DNA of 11,807 nucleotides from Thermoplasmatota archaeon. GTDB lineage: Archaea > Thermoplasmatota > Thermoplasmata > Thermoplasmatales > Thermoplasmataceae. Each line of letters starts with the position of its first letter. Position 1 is the stretch's first letter. Both the position numbers and the translations under genes were made by a program. Positions 5,257 through 11,807 of the stretch are shown in pieces. The notes below the pieces were generated by a model that saw nothing but the letters and a program-made list of their open reading frames with translations, ran no database searches and was not told the DNA's origin. The stretch lies in NCBI GenBank assembly GCA_023379355.1, contig JAMCUD010000028.1:1-11807 (forward strand), written 5' to 3'.

Positions 5257-6198
5257 TTTCAAAACAGATCTGGCAATAGACTGGTGCCCGGGATGTGGGG
5301 ATTTTGGTATACTTACCTCCATAACCCAGGCTATGTCAGAGTTGAACTTGGGCAGGCTATGTCAGAGTTGAACTTGGGACCACATGATGTGGTGGCCGTG
5401 TCTGGTATTGGCTGTTCTGGAAAGACTCCACACTACCTCAACATTGCAGGGGTTCATACCCTCCATGGCAGATCCATACCCTATGCAACTGGGGTTAAAC
5501 TCTCAAACCCGAACCTGAAAGTTGTAGTTACTGGAGGAGACGGGGACCTCCTGAGCATAGGGGCAGGGCATTTCGTTGCAGAAGGCAGAAGAAACAGCGG
5601 ACTGGCAGTAATCCTATTTGATAATGCAGTTTATGGACTTACAAAAGGACAGGCTGCCCCAACAATGGAACTTGGGGAGAAGACAAAGGGCCTCAGCAGA
5701 GATAATATGTTTGGCAGGGTAAATCCAATAGCACTGGCACTCACATCAGGGTACAGCTTCGTGGCGAGAGGTTTCTCATTCGACATGAAACAGCTCAAGG
5801 AACTTATAAAGAGGGCCATCATGCATGAGGGTTCATCTGTCATAGATGTTCTCCAGCCGTGCCCAACCTACAACAACATAAACAGCATGGAATGGTACAG
5901 GCAGAGAGTTTACAAACTTGAGGATGACAAGACATGGGACCCGGTTATTAATCAGGAAAACAAGACCAGCATTTCCCAAAAATACCAGAACGCTTATAAT
6001 AAGGCACTGGAATGGGGCGACAGAATACCCACAGGAGTGTTCTATGATGACCAGACCCTTGCACCCTTTACCAAGAGGATCAACCGTATAGTTCCATCAT
6101 ACCTTGAAAATCCCCCTGCAGTTCAGGTGGTTTCGACCAGTGAGGGGTATACTGTTGTTGATCCAATGAAAACCTTTGCCGATAAGATCATTAAATGA
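5246..6198 (+). CDS. korB: 2-oxoacid:ferredoxin oxidoreductase beta subunit, frame broken by a 26-bp duplication
   Basis: ATG 5246 overlaps the end of korA. It encodes MAHNFKTDLAIDWCPGCGDFG and then, because of a tandem duplication at 5327-5378, reaches TGA at 5369-5371 after 41 residues. The rest of the protein continues in another frame to TGA at 6196-6198. Removing one 26-bp copy gives a normal 308-residue beta subunit. Its four cluster cysteines would be 14, 17, 48 and 197 (WCPGC, GIGCS, QPCPT), and its thiamine-diphosphate motif would be GGDGDLL (88-94) with DNAVYGLTKGQ (117-127). A GTG at 5284 opens the downstream frame, but that product would lack WCPGC and so should not bind the [4Fe-4S] cluster. 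As written the gene is non-functional; everything else in it looks under selection, which favours a recent event or a sequence error. Confidence 0.9.
5327..5378 (+). repeat. 26-bp frame-breaking tandem duplication in korB
   Basis: The 26 bases at 5327-5352 are repeated exactly at 5353-5378. Both encode QAMSELNLG, the first copy in the upstream frame and the second in the downstream frame. No extra bases are shared at the junctions. Because 26 is not a multiple of three, the reading frame is lost. Confidence 0.97.
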
Positions 6199-6220
6199 TC
6201 TTTCAAAATTTTTATATTAT
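6199..6220. terminator. Short AT-rich convergent spacer
   Basis: Only 22 bases lie between the korB stop and the restored stop of the exporter gene on the other strand. TTTTTATATTAT (6209-6220) continues into TTATTT. Such a T-rich run is a plausible archaeal terminator for korAB. Confidence 0.4.
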
Positions 6221-6887
6221 TTATTTCAGGAAAAGATCAAGACCATAGTATAGAAAAACTATACCGAACGAGATCAGTATTACAAAACTGAACAGCTTGA
6301 TTCCATCAGCCAATTTTTTTCCATACCTCAACACTGACCTGTTTATTGCATATGTCAGAAACGCCACCCATAAAACTATCCCTCAACACTGACCTGTTTA
6401 TTGCATATGTCAGAAACGCCACCCATAAAACTATCCCGATGAAAAGAAAGTAGAAGGGTTCAATGCCGAATCTCTGGAATACGCTTAATCCTGCTGTTAA
6501 CCACCATGCTATCTGCATTGGATTTACAAGTCCCAGAAATAGCCCAGAGAAATAATTCATATTTTTTTCTGGAGATCTAATGCTTTCGGAGTATCTGGAC
6601 CTCAAAACTCCCACTGAAAGGAATATGAAAAAAATTCCCCCAATGAGAAATATGTAACGGTTATATGATCCCAGGTCAATGGAAGATCTGAATCCAATGG
6701 TTATGAGCATGAGTGTGAAGTCTGCAGACATTGCTCCCATTCCAATCATGAATCCTTTGAGAACAGATGTCATGGATCTTTCAACAATCATTGCTGTGAT
6801 TGGCCCTGGTGGTGCTGCCAGCGATACTCCCAGAGACATTCCAAGAACTATTGCCACCCCTATGATCATAAATGTGTGCTGTCCCAC
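6221..6887 (-). CDS. LysE-family exporter, frame broken by a 55-bp duplication
   Basis: The minus-strand gene encodes a membrane protein beginning GVAIVLGMSLGVSLAAPPGPITAMIVERS. The conserved PPGP near the N-terminus and about six hydrophobic segments fit the LysE/RhtB type of amino-acid exporter. After INRSVLR the frame shifts inside a 55-bp tandem duplication and stops at 6308-6306, giving 193 residues with an odd hydrophilic tail. Without one copy it continues YGKKLADGIKLFSFVIL and on to GLDLFLK, which restores the last membrane helix and ends at TAA 6223-6221. That makes 203 residues from GTG 6887, or 197 from ATG 6869. ATG 6869 fits the TATA-like box at 6902-6893 better. Substrate unknown. 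Confidence 0.75.
6326..6435 (-). repeat. 55-bp frame-breaking tandem duplication in the exporter gene
   Basis: The 55 bases at 6326-6380 are repeated exactly at 6381-6435. Two bases, CC, are shared at the right junction. The length is not a multiple of three, so the last membrane helix of the exporter is lost from the frame. Confidence 0.97.
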
Positions 6888-6892
6888 ATTCC

Positions 6893-6906
6893 AAATATGT
6901 TTATTA
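6893..6906. promoter_or_regulatory. Overlapping divergent TATA-like boxes
   Basis: The plus-strand TTTATTA (6900-6906) is centred 26 bases before the methyltransferase ATG at 6929. The minus-strand AAACATATTT (6902-6893) is centred about 28 bases before the exporter ATG at 6869. The two boxes overlap, so the two promoters would compete for binding. Confidence 0.4.
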
Positions 6907-6928
6907 GAGATTTTGCAGTATTGGGATC

Positions 6929-7552
6929 ATGGAATATGAAGGGATCGATACCGTAACGGATTACCTGGGCATTACGGAAGAGGTATTCTGGAAACTGATA
7001 GATTCAGCAGGAGAGATTTTCCAGTATGCAAAAACAGCTACAGGAGGCAACGATTACTGGCAGGTTTCCGAGCCTGAGTTCAGGATCATCTTTGCCATTG
7101 CATCTGCCATGAAGGCTGAAAAAATTGCAGAGACTGGAGTGGGGCCGGGAACCACATCCACTGCCTTTCTCAAGGCAATGGAGCCATTTGGTGGACGGTT
7201 ATACAGTTTTGACCTTGGGAAGAAATATGGAAATTCAGATGAGAAGCCTGTTGGGTTTGTGGTACCGGAGAAACTGAAGGACAGATGGACCCTCACTTTG
7301 GGTGACAGCAGGGAGACTTTAAAACCGGGCCTAGAGAAATACGGGCCATTTGACATCTTCATGCATGACTCTGAACACACTTACGATCATGTGACATTCG
7401 AGCTTGATACAGCCATAAAACACATGAAGGAACACTTCATAATAGTGGTGGATAACTACAACTGGACTGAGGCACCTGATGACTTTGCAGCATCCAGGGG
7501 ACTGAGGCTGATTCATCCAACCGATGATATGTGCCTTATATTCAGGAAATGA
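6929..7552 (+). CDS. Class I SAM-dependent methyltransferase
   Basis: This 207-residue protein has a Rossmann-type methyltransferase core. The SAM-binding loop is AETGVGPGTTS (residues 67-77), followed by the acidic end of strand 2 in LYSFDLG (Asp95) and GDSRETL (125-131). FDIFMHDSEHTYDHVTFEL (141-159) and IIVVDNYNW (171-179) match the Methyltransf_24-type family, whose members act on small molecules or sugars; the substrate here cannot be deduced. The N-terminal 50 residues form a separate helical lead. The gene stands alone, divergent from the exporter and convergent with cdc6. A TATA-like box 26 bases upstream suggests a leaderless message. Confidence 0.8.
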   Translation: MEYEGIDTVTDYLGITEEVFWKLIDSAGEIFQYAKTATGGNDYWQVSEPEFRIIFAIASAMKAEKIAETGVGPGTTSTAFLKAMEPFGGRLYSFDLGKKYGNSDEKPVGFVVPEKLKDRWTLTLGDSRETLKPGLEKYGPFDIFMHDSEHTYDHVTFELDTAIKHMKEHFIIVVDNYNWTEAPDDFAASRGLRLIHPTDDMCLIFRK

Positions 7553-7590
7553 AAGCTGGGAGCGTCTGGTAACATTATCTTCCCGGAGTG

Positions 7591-8895
7591 TTACTCTGAA
7601 GGTGTGGCATCCCAGATGTCCCTGATCTTTTCGTCAATTTTTTCCAGTGGAAGAAAATCTGCCGGTACTGATGTATCGATCCTGGCCTGCTTGCCTATGC
7701 CTTTTCCCTTGAATTTCTCAAGATCCTTGTCCTCAACAAGGTAGCGTTTTACGTCAAAGTAGTTTCCAGCAACCCTTATGAACCTTGTTCTGCCGTATCT
7801 TCCATGACTCTTTGTGCTTGTGGTGAGGAGGCCGAAGTCTTCAAGTTCTGTGAGAATATCACTTATTCTGCGGCTTGAAAGCTGGGCGAAACCAAGTTCA
7901 CGGCATATGCTCTTGTAATTCTCGAAGATCTCCCCTGTGAACATCATGGAACTGTCCATTTCCTGTGTCACGACAGCACTGAGCAATACCATCTTGGATT
8001 GTGGCGGCAAAGTTGCGACCGCTTCCCTCATGACATCCATCTCGAACTTGTCCCTTGCCCTGTAAACCTCCTTATCGGTAACCTTTGTTGTTCCATCCCT
8101 CAGTGAAACTTCAATTGCTATGCGCATTAGCTCAAGTGCTTTCCTTGCATCGCCGTGCTCCTGTGCACCTATTGCAGCGCACAGATTGAGCGCAGAATCG
8201 TCAATTGGCTTGGAACCTGAGATATTGCTTATCCTTAAGGTGAGAATGTCTCTCAGCTCAGATGCATTGTAGGGGGGGAACATTATGCTTTCCTGATTCA
8301 GTCTGCTACGGACCCTGGCATCCAGGGATTCAAGAAAACCGGTGTCATTGGTTATACCTATGAACGACGTTCTGGTAACAGTGGAATCGTCACTGAGTTT
8401 CAGTATGACGTACAGGGCATCCGGGCCATTTTTCTTTATGATCTTGTCAATCTCGTCCAGCACCACGATCATAAATCTCCTTGACCTGTTCATACGCCTC
8501 AGCAGTTCTGAATATATCCTGTCCATTGGCCAACCAAGGCCAGGAATTTTATCCTCATTTGTATTGGTAAGAGCATTGGCTATTTCTACAAGAATTGAAT
8601 ATGGAGAATCGAAAACCTGGCAGTTTACATGGAAGATCTCAATTCCCTCAGGGTCCTTCTCTTTCAGCATTTTTGTGACATAAGTTGTGGTTGAGGTCTT
8701 TCCCGTCCCTGTTTTCCCGTATATGAGAAGATTTGACGGCCTGCTGTTGTGGAAAACACTGCTCAGTGTCCTTGCCATCAGATCAATTTCCCTCTCCCTG
8801 TGGGGAAATATTTCAGGCAGGTATGAACCCTCCAGAACAGTCAGATCAAGCTTATTATTGATCATTTCAGCGGAATATTTTTCAAACGGATTCAT
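7591..8895 (-). CDS. cdc6: Orc1/Cdc6 replication initiator
   Basis: This 434-residue AAA+ protein binds origin DNA and helps load the MCM helicase. Walker A is GKTGTGKT (residues 60-67), Walker B is VVLDEIDKI (144-152), sensor 1 is in GITND (180-184), arginine-finger candidates are in LDARVRSRL (191-199), and sensor 2 is in GDARKALELMR (248-258). A winged-helix domain follows from about residue 293, with ELGFAQLSSRRISDILTELEDFGLL (333-357) as the DNA-reading part. It ends with a less conserved tail of about 40 residues. ATG 8895 is directly followed by NPFEKYSAEM, a usual start for the family. Archaeal origins often lie beside such genes. The 86 bases upstream contain CCAGTGAAAT (8904-8913), only a weak match to the origin recognition box. 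Confidence 0.95.
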   Translation of the reverse strand: MNPFEKYSAEMINNKLDLTVLEGSYLPEIFPHREREIDLMARTLSSVFHNSRPSNLLIYGKTGTGKTSTTTYVTKMLKEKDPEGIEIFHVNCQVFDSPYSILVEIANALTNTNEDKIPGLGWPMDRIYSELLRRMNRSRRFMIVVLDEIDKIIKKNGPDALYVILKLSDDSTVTRTSFIGITNDTGFLESLDARVRSRLNQESIMFPPYNASELRDILTLRISNISGSKPIDDSALNLCAAIGAQEHGDARKALELMRIAIEVSLRDGTTKVTDKEVYRARDKFEMDVMREAVATLPPQSKMVLLSAVVTQEMDSSMMFTGEIFENYKSICRELGFAQLSSRRISDILTELEDFGLLTTSTKSHGRYGRTRFIRVAGNYFDVKRYLVEDKDLEKFKGKGIGKQARIDTSVPADFLPLEKIDEKIRDIWDATPSE

Positions 8896-8953
8896 GTCAG
8901 ATACCAGTGAAATAGCAATAGGTCTTATGAGTACTAAAGATTTTTTGAACCTT

Positions 8954-8971
8954 ATGCAGGATCAACTGCAT
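8954..8971. terminator. Small hairpin after the folC stop
   Basis: ATGCAG (8954-8959) and CTGCAT (8966-8971) can pair around the loop GATCAA, and GATCAA is repeated directly after at 8972-8977. On the minus strand a run of five T follows the folC stop immediately. It may end folC transcription or act in the cdc6 upstream region. A six-base stem is weak evidence. Confidence 0.3.
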
Positions 8972-8981
8972 GATCAAAAAG

Positions 8982-10265
8982 TTAATCTGGTGCATATGGA
9001 ATTACCGGTGACCTTTCTATTTTCTTTATAAGCCCAGCCAGGTACATTGAACCTGTGACCAGCGTGAATTCACCTTTTCCAAGACAGTAGTCATATGCCT
9101 GGTATGGATCCCTGATTGACCTGCTAATGACAAACATGTTTCCGTATAATCTCTGAAGTTTGTCCGGATCTATTGATCTCAGAGGCTCATCTGGCGTGGT
9201 GAACACAATATTTTCTGAAATCTTCCTGAGTTCGCTCAGAAATGAAAACGGATCCTTGTCCGAAAGCATTCCAACCAGAAGTAGGGGTTTTTTATGGGTT
9301 ATTTTTTTCAGTGTTGAGGTTATTGCAAGGGCTGCTGGAGGGTTGTGAGCAGAATCTACCATGACCATTGGATCCTTCCTGATTATTTCCATCCTTGCAG
9401 GCCACCTGGTTTCCCTTATGCCCTTTTCTATGTTCCGTTTTCCCAACTTGATGCCGGAATTCTCCAGTGCAAGTACAGCAGTGGCAATATTCCTGACCTG
9501 AAACTGACCTATCATTGGTGATTTAATCCTGTATGTATCATTGGAAGTCTCAAGCGTGAAACTGTTTCCCTCAATGGACATATCAAGATCCATTGTTTTT
9601 GTATCCGAATCCACAGTGAATAACCTGGAATTACGTCTCTGTGATATGCTTGTAATTGTCTTTACGACCTCGGGCTTATTATCGCTCAGCACAACTGGAA
9701 TTCCATTTTTTATTATTCCTCCTTTCTCGTAAGCAATAGCCGTAAGTGATCCACCAAGCTTATCTGCATGCTCAAACCCTATCTGTGCTATGACACTGAT
9801 GAGGGGATTTATGATGTTTGTTGAATCAAGCCTCCCTCCAAGTCCAACCTCAACTGAAGCATACCTGCATGCTGTGTCTCTGAAATAATTGAATGCCATG
9901 AGGGTTGTAACTTCAAAAAAAGTTGGATTTCTGTTGATCTTTGACAGTTCCTCTATCCTTTCTCTCTGGTTATCTAGAAAGTTTTCAATGTAGCTGTCTG
10001 GAATTGTATCCTTTCCTGCAACTATGCGTTCATTGAAGTTTATCAGGTGTGGTGATGTGTAGAGTCCGGTTTTATATTTCTGCCTCAGAACATTGTAAAT
10101 ATAGGCTGAAACGGACCCTTTTCCATTGGTGCCGGCAACGTGTATGCTCTGGAAGCTGTTCTGTGGATTTCCCAGAAGATCTGCAAATTCTTCAGTCACG
10201 GACAGATCAAGCTTTATTCCCTCTCTTTTGAGACGGTAAAGAAACTCCTCATGGTTGGCGTCCAC
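8982..10265 (-). CDS. folC: Folylpolyglutamate synthase/dihydrofolate synthase (Mur ligase family)
   Basis: With a GTG start at 10265 the protein has 427 residues, usual for FolC. It ligates glutamate to a folate-type cofactor or its precursor using ATP, in the cytoplasm. Landmarks are the ATP loop HVAGTNGKGSVSA (42-54), TSPHL (70-74), EVGLGGRLDSTN (139-150), the AYEKGGIIK stretch (178-186) with the lysine that is carbamylated in this family (Lys181), WPARMEII (288-295), and DSAHNPPA (304-311) opening the C-terminal domain. An in-frame ATG at 10346 would add 27 residues unlike the family. A TATA-like box centred about 25 bases before GTG 10265 supports the shorter form. The gene lies upstream of cdc6 on the same strand, 86 bases apart. 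Whether it acts on tetrahydrofolate or a methanopterin-like cofactor is not visible. Confidence 0.9.
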   Translation of the reverse strand: MDANHEEFLYRLKREGIKLDLSVTEEFADLLGNPQNSFQSIHVAGTNGKGSVSAYIYNVLRQKYKTGLYTSPHLINFNERIVAGKDTIPDSYIENFLDNQRERIEELSKINRNPTFFEVTTLMAFNYFRDTACRYASVEVGLGGRLDSTNIINPLISVIAQIGFEHADKLGGSLTAIAYEKGGIIKNGIPVVLSDNKPEVVKTITSISQRRNSRLFTVDSDTKTMDLDMSIEGNSFTLETSNDTYRIKSPMIGQFQVRNIATAVLALENSGIKLGKRNIEKGIRETRWPARMEIIRKDPMVMVDSAHNPPAALAITSTLKKITHKKPLLLVGMLSDKDPFSFLSELRKISENIVFTTPDEPLRSIDPDKLQRLYGNMFVISRSIRDPYQAYDYCLGKGEFTLVTGSMYLAGLIKKIERSPVIPYAPD

Positions 10266-10286
10266 GGCACGTAATTGAATTGTAAT

Positions 10287-10296
10287 AGATATAACC
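10287..10296 (-). promoter_or_regulatory. TATA-like box supporting the folC GTG start
   Basis: On the minus strand the sequence reads GGTTATATCT, centred about 25 bases before GTG 10265. It lies inside the frame that would open at ATG 10346, which argues against that longer start. The rest of 10297-10398 is AT-rich and shows no feature I can name. Confidence 0.5.
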
Positions 10297-10398
10297 ACGT
10301 TTTGACTTTCAATTGTAACGCAGGCTGAAAATTTGCATTTTACCAACCTACTAAAATTTCAATTTGGAATTCTACCCCTAAGACGAACCCACGCAACT

Positions 10399-10408
10399 TA
10401 ATTAAATA
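10399..10408 (+). promoter_or_regulatory. TATA-like box of the AlaX gene
   Basis: TAATTAAATA is centred about 25 bases before the ATG at 10428, as for a leaderless transcript. Confidence 0.5.
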
Positions 10409-10427
10409 CTGAAGCAATTGAGTTCAC

Positions 10428-11144
10428 ATGCAAACAGATCTACTGTACCTTAAGGATCCATACCAGAAAGAGGGAAAGGGAACTGTAAAATTCTTTGAAT
10501 TTACAGACCTTGTGGTTGACAAGTCGGTATTTTACCCAACGGGCTATGGACAGCCCAATGATCGGGGAAAAGTCATAATAGACGGAAAAGAATATGTGAT
10601 CGTCGATACCTGGAATGACGGGACAGATGTGCATCTGATGTCACATGACACTTTTCCCGATGGAACCAAGGGAAAGGAGGTTCACCAGATTATTGACTGG
10701 GATGTGAGGTATGCGCACATGAGATTCCGCACTGCCCTGAAGATCATCACAGGCATTGTATACCAGAAATACGGTGCTACAACAAGAATAAACCAGACAT
10801 ATGACGATCAGGCGTGGGTAGACATCGAGATGAATGAAGACCTTACTGAAGCAATGGTGAAAGAACTTCAGGATGAAGCAAACAGCTTTGTTGAGAAGAA
10901 CCTTGATGTCACCTTCTATGAGATGCCCAGATCGAAATTCACAGAAGATAAGGAACTCATGAACATCTGCAAGGGCAGGGTTCCTGACTTTGACACCATC
11001 AGAATTATGAAAATTGAAGGGCTTCCGGATCAGGAAGAGTTCGGAACGGATGTCCACAAAACTGGTGAGATTGGAAAAATTGAGTTTAAGACCACAATGG
11101 TGAAGGGAAAGATAAGCAAACGCCTCAACGTATTCCTTCCATAG
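10428..11144 (+). CDS. alaX: AlaX-like alanyl-tRNA editing protein lacking the zinc ligands
   Basis: This 238-residue protein matches the AlaX-M layout: an N-terminal barrel with SVFYPTGYGQPNDRG (33-47; family PxGGGQPxDxG), a middle editing domain, and the C-terminal SAD region IRIMKIEG to TGEIGKIEF. AlaX enzymes remove serine or glycine mis-attached to tRNA-Ala, using a zinc ion held by HxxxH and CxxxH. Here, aligned without gaps to those motifs, HMRFRTALKIITG gives Arg101 and Lys105 in place of the histidines. EFGTDVHKTGEIG gives Glu204 and Asp208 in place of the cysteine and last histidine. All four ligands are gone, so ordinary zinc-dependent deacylation is doubtful. The frame is otherwise intact, and a well-placed TATA-like box suggests an expressed gene. 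The membrane-protein gene follows 26 bases downstream. Confidence 0.82.
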   Translation: MQTDLLYLKDPYQKEGKGTVKFFEFTDLVVDKSVFYPTGYGQPNDRGKVIIDGKEYVIVDTWNDGTDVHLMSHDTFPDGTKGKEVHQIIDWDVRYAHMRFRTALKIITGIVYQKYGATTRINQTYDDQAWVDIEMNEDLTEAMVKELQDEANSFVEKNLDVTFYEMPRSKFTEDKELMNICKGRVPDFDTIRIMKIEGLPDQEEFGTDVHKTGEIGKIEFKTTMVKGKISKRLNVFLP

Positions 11145-11155
11145 TTTGATCAAAC

Positions 11156-11161
11156 GGAGGT
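11156..11161 (+). promoter_or_regulatory. Shine-Dalgarno site of the downstream membrane-protein gene
   Basis: GGAGGT lies nine bases before the ATG at 11171 and matches the archaeal anti-Shine-Dalgarno well. A strong site on an internal gene of a transcription unit is expected, because its start cannot be leaderless. Confidence 0.7.
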
Positions 11162-11170
11162 AACTGAAAT

Positions 11171-11807
11171 ATGGGGAAGCATGATTTCAATGATTTGATA
11201 GGTCATATTTCCTACTATTTCGGTGCAATTTACCTTGTCATTTCCTTAATAACCCTTCTGTATATTCTTCCAGATGTCATCTCCCATTTCCATCAGGTAC
11301 TCTCCATATCAACTTCCCAATATGCCTTTGGAAACTTTGTGAGGGAATCTGGAATCACAATCTCCATAATTTCCATTTTCTTTATTTTCATTGTAATTTC
11401 AACCGGTAGCATGTTTTCACCCGTATCTGGAAAATACCCTTCCTTCGGGAGATCAGGAAACATTGTGTTCTTCAGGCTTTTTTCCATAGCCATTCTTGTT
11501 CAGCTCATAATATCGCTATTTTCCGTGTATCTTCCAGGATCTGCTGCCTCAAATCTTTTCCTGAAAAAGCCCCTTTACTATCAATGGTTCGTAATGGGCG
11601 GATCAGTTATCTTCCAATCCCTATTCTTCCAGTTGATTCCAATATGTGCAATGGTTGCCATAATTCTACTGGCAAGGAAAAACTTTTCATGGGCAAATTT
11701 CATTAAAATGAAGATTGGAGGCTACGGTACAAAAGCGGCCGTGGTGATTGCCGCAACCGTCATACCCTCCGTTATTTTTTCAGGTAGCATTTATGAGTTT
11801 GTTTCTG
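11171..11807 (+). CDS. Uncharacterised multi-pass membrane protein, N-terminal part
   Basis: The ATG at 11171 (MGKHDFNDLIGHISYYFGAI...) opens a frame that reaches the right edge after 212 codons without a stop. It has about five hydrophobic segments: AIYLVISLITLLYIL, ITISIISIFFIFIVIS, FSIAILVQLIISLFSVYL, SLFFQLIPICAMVAIILLA and AAVVIAATVIPSVIFSG. Between the third and fourth is a more polar stretch, and a basic loop (ARKNFSWANFIKMKIGGYG) precedes the last. I do not recognise the family. Membrane proteases of the CPBP/CAAX type have a comparable hydrophobic layout, but their EExxxR motif is not seen in the visible part. A strong ribosome site and the 26-base gap suggest co-transcription with the AlaX gene. 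Confidence 0.75.
   Translation, partial: MGKHDFNDLIGHISYYFGAIYLVISLITLLYILPDVISHFHQVLSISTSQYAFGNFVRESGITISIISIFFIFIVISTGSMFSPVSGKYPSFGRSGNIVFFRLFSIAILVQLIISLFSVYLPGSAASNLFLKKPLYYQWFVMGGSVIFQSLFFQLIPICAMVAIILLARKNFSWANFIKMKIGGYGTKAAVVIAATVIPSVIFSGSIYEFVS

Noticed and set aside
5284..5326. GTG start at 5284 as the true korB start
   Set aside because: Its first 23 residues (MPGMWGFWYTYLHNPGYVRV and so on) are a shifted reading of the real N-terminus WCPGCGDFGILTSIT and lack the cluster cysteines.
10266..10346. 27-residue N-terminal extension of folC from ATG 10346
   Set aside because: It is unlike the family and overlaps the predicted promoter of the shorter GTG form.
1..11807. CRISPR array, tRNA, rRNA or intact insertion sequence
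   Set aside because: No regularly spaced repeats, no tRNA T-loop or cloverleaf, and no transposase motif was seen. The repeats present are single tandem duplications.

Overview
This looks like a chromosomal segment from an archaeon of the Thermoplasmata, probably a Thermoplasma- or Ferroplasma-like acidophile. The evidence is an Orc1/Cdc6 replication initiator, a UPF0200 kinase, an AlaX-type tRNA-editing homologue and a 2-oxoacid:ferredoxin oxidoreductase with fused gamma and alpha domains. Arginine codons are almost all AGA/AGG, and many genes have a TATA-like box about 25 bases before the start codon, as expected of leaderless transcripts. The lineage is inferred from gene content and style, not from a marker-gene search.

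Layout. 1-178 (-): N-terminus of a winged-helix-like regulator that runs off the left edge. 155-670: a 257-bp tandem duplication of the regulator/thioredoxin divergent promoter, which leaves a truncated thioredoxin start (338-439). 595-2021 (+): thioredoxin and a thioredoxin-reductase-like flavoprotein, overlapping by one base. 2067-2954 (-): UPF0200 P-loop kinase, preceded by a 96-residue unknown protein with a tail like the ribosomal stalk. 2955-3330: gene-poor stretch with a compositionally foreign fragment and a perfect 17-bp palindrome. 3331-6198 (+): korA-korB. 6221-6887 (-): LysE-like exporter. 6929-7552 (+): SAM-dependent methyltransferase. 7591-8895 (-): Orc1/Cdc6. 8982-10265 (-): folylpolyglutamate/dihydrofolate synthase. 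10428-11144 (+): AlaX homologue. 11171-11807 (+): start of a multi-pass membrane protein that runs off the right edge.

How the genes relate. Thioredoxin and its reductase form a redox pair beside a divergent regulator that carries two cysteines near its N-terminus. KorAB oxidatively decarboxylates a 2-oxoacid and reduces ferredoxin. The reductase lacks the usual NADPH-phosphate-binding arginines, so its electron donor is open. The remaining genes are housekeeping functions in short transcription units.

The most unusual signal is five direct tandem duplications (257, 15, 12, 26 and 55 bp) in the first 6.4 kb, with none noticed in the remaining 5.4 kb. Two of them break genes: 26 bp in korB and 55 bp in the exporter. 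In each case, removing exactly one copy restores a full-length family-like protein. This is either a real local mutational process or a systematic assembly fault; the sequence alone cannot decide. Two further points stand out. In the AlaX homologue all four zinc ligands are replaced by two basic and two acidic residues. The 96-residue protein has a C-terminus that imitates the ribosomal stalk.
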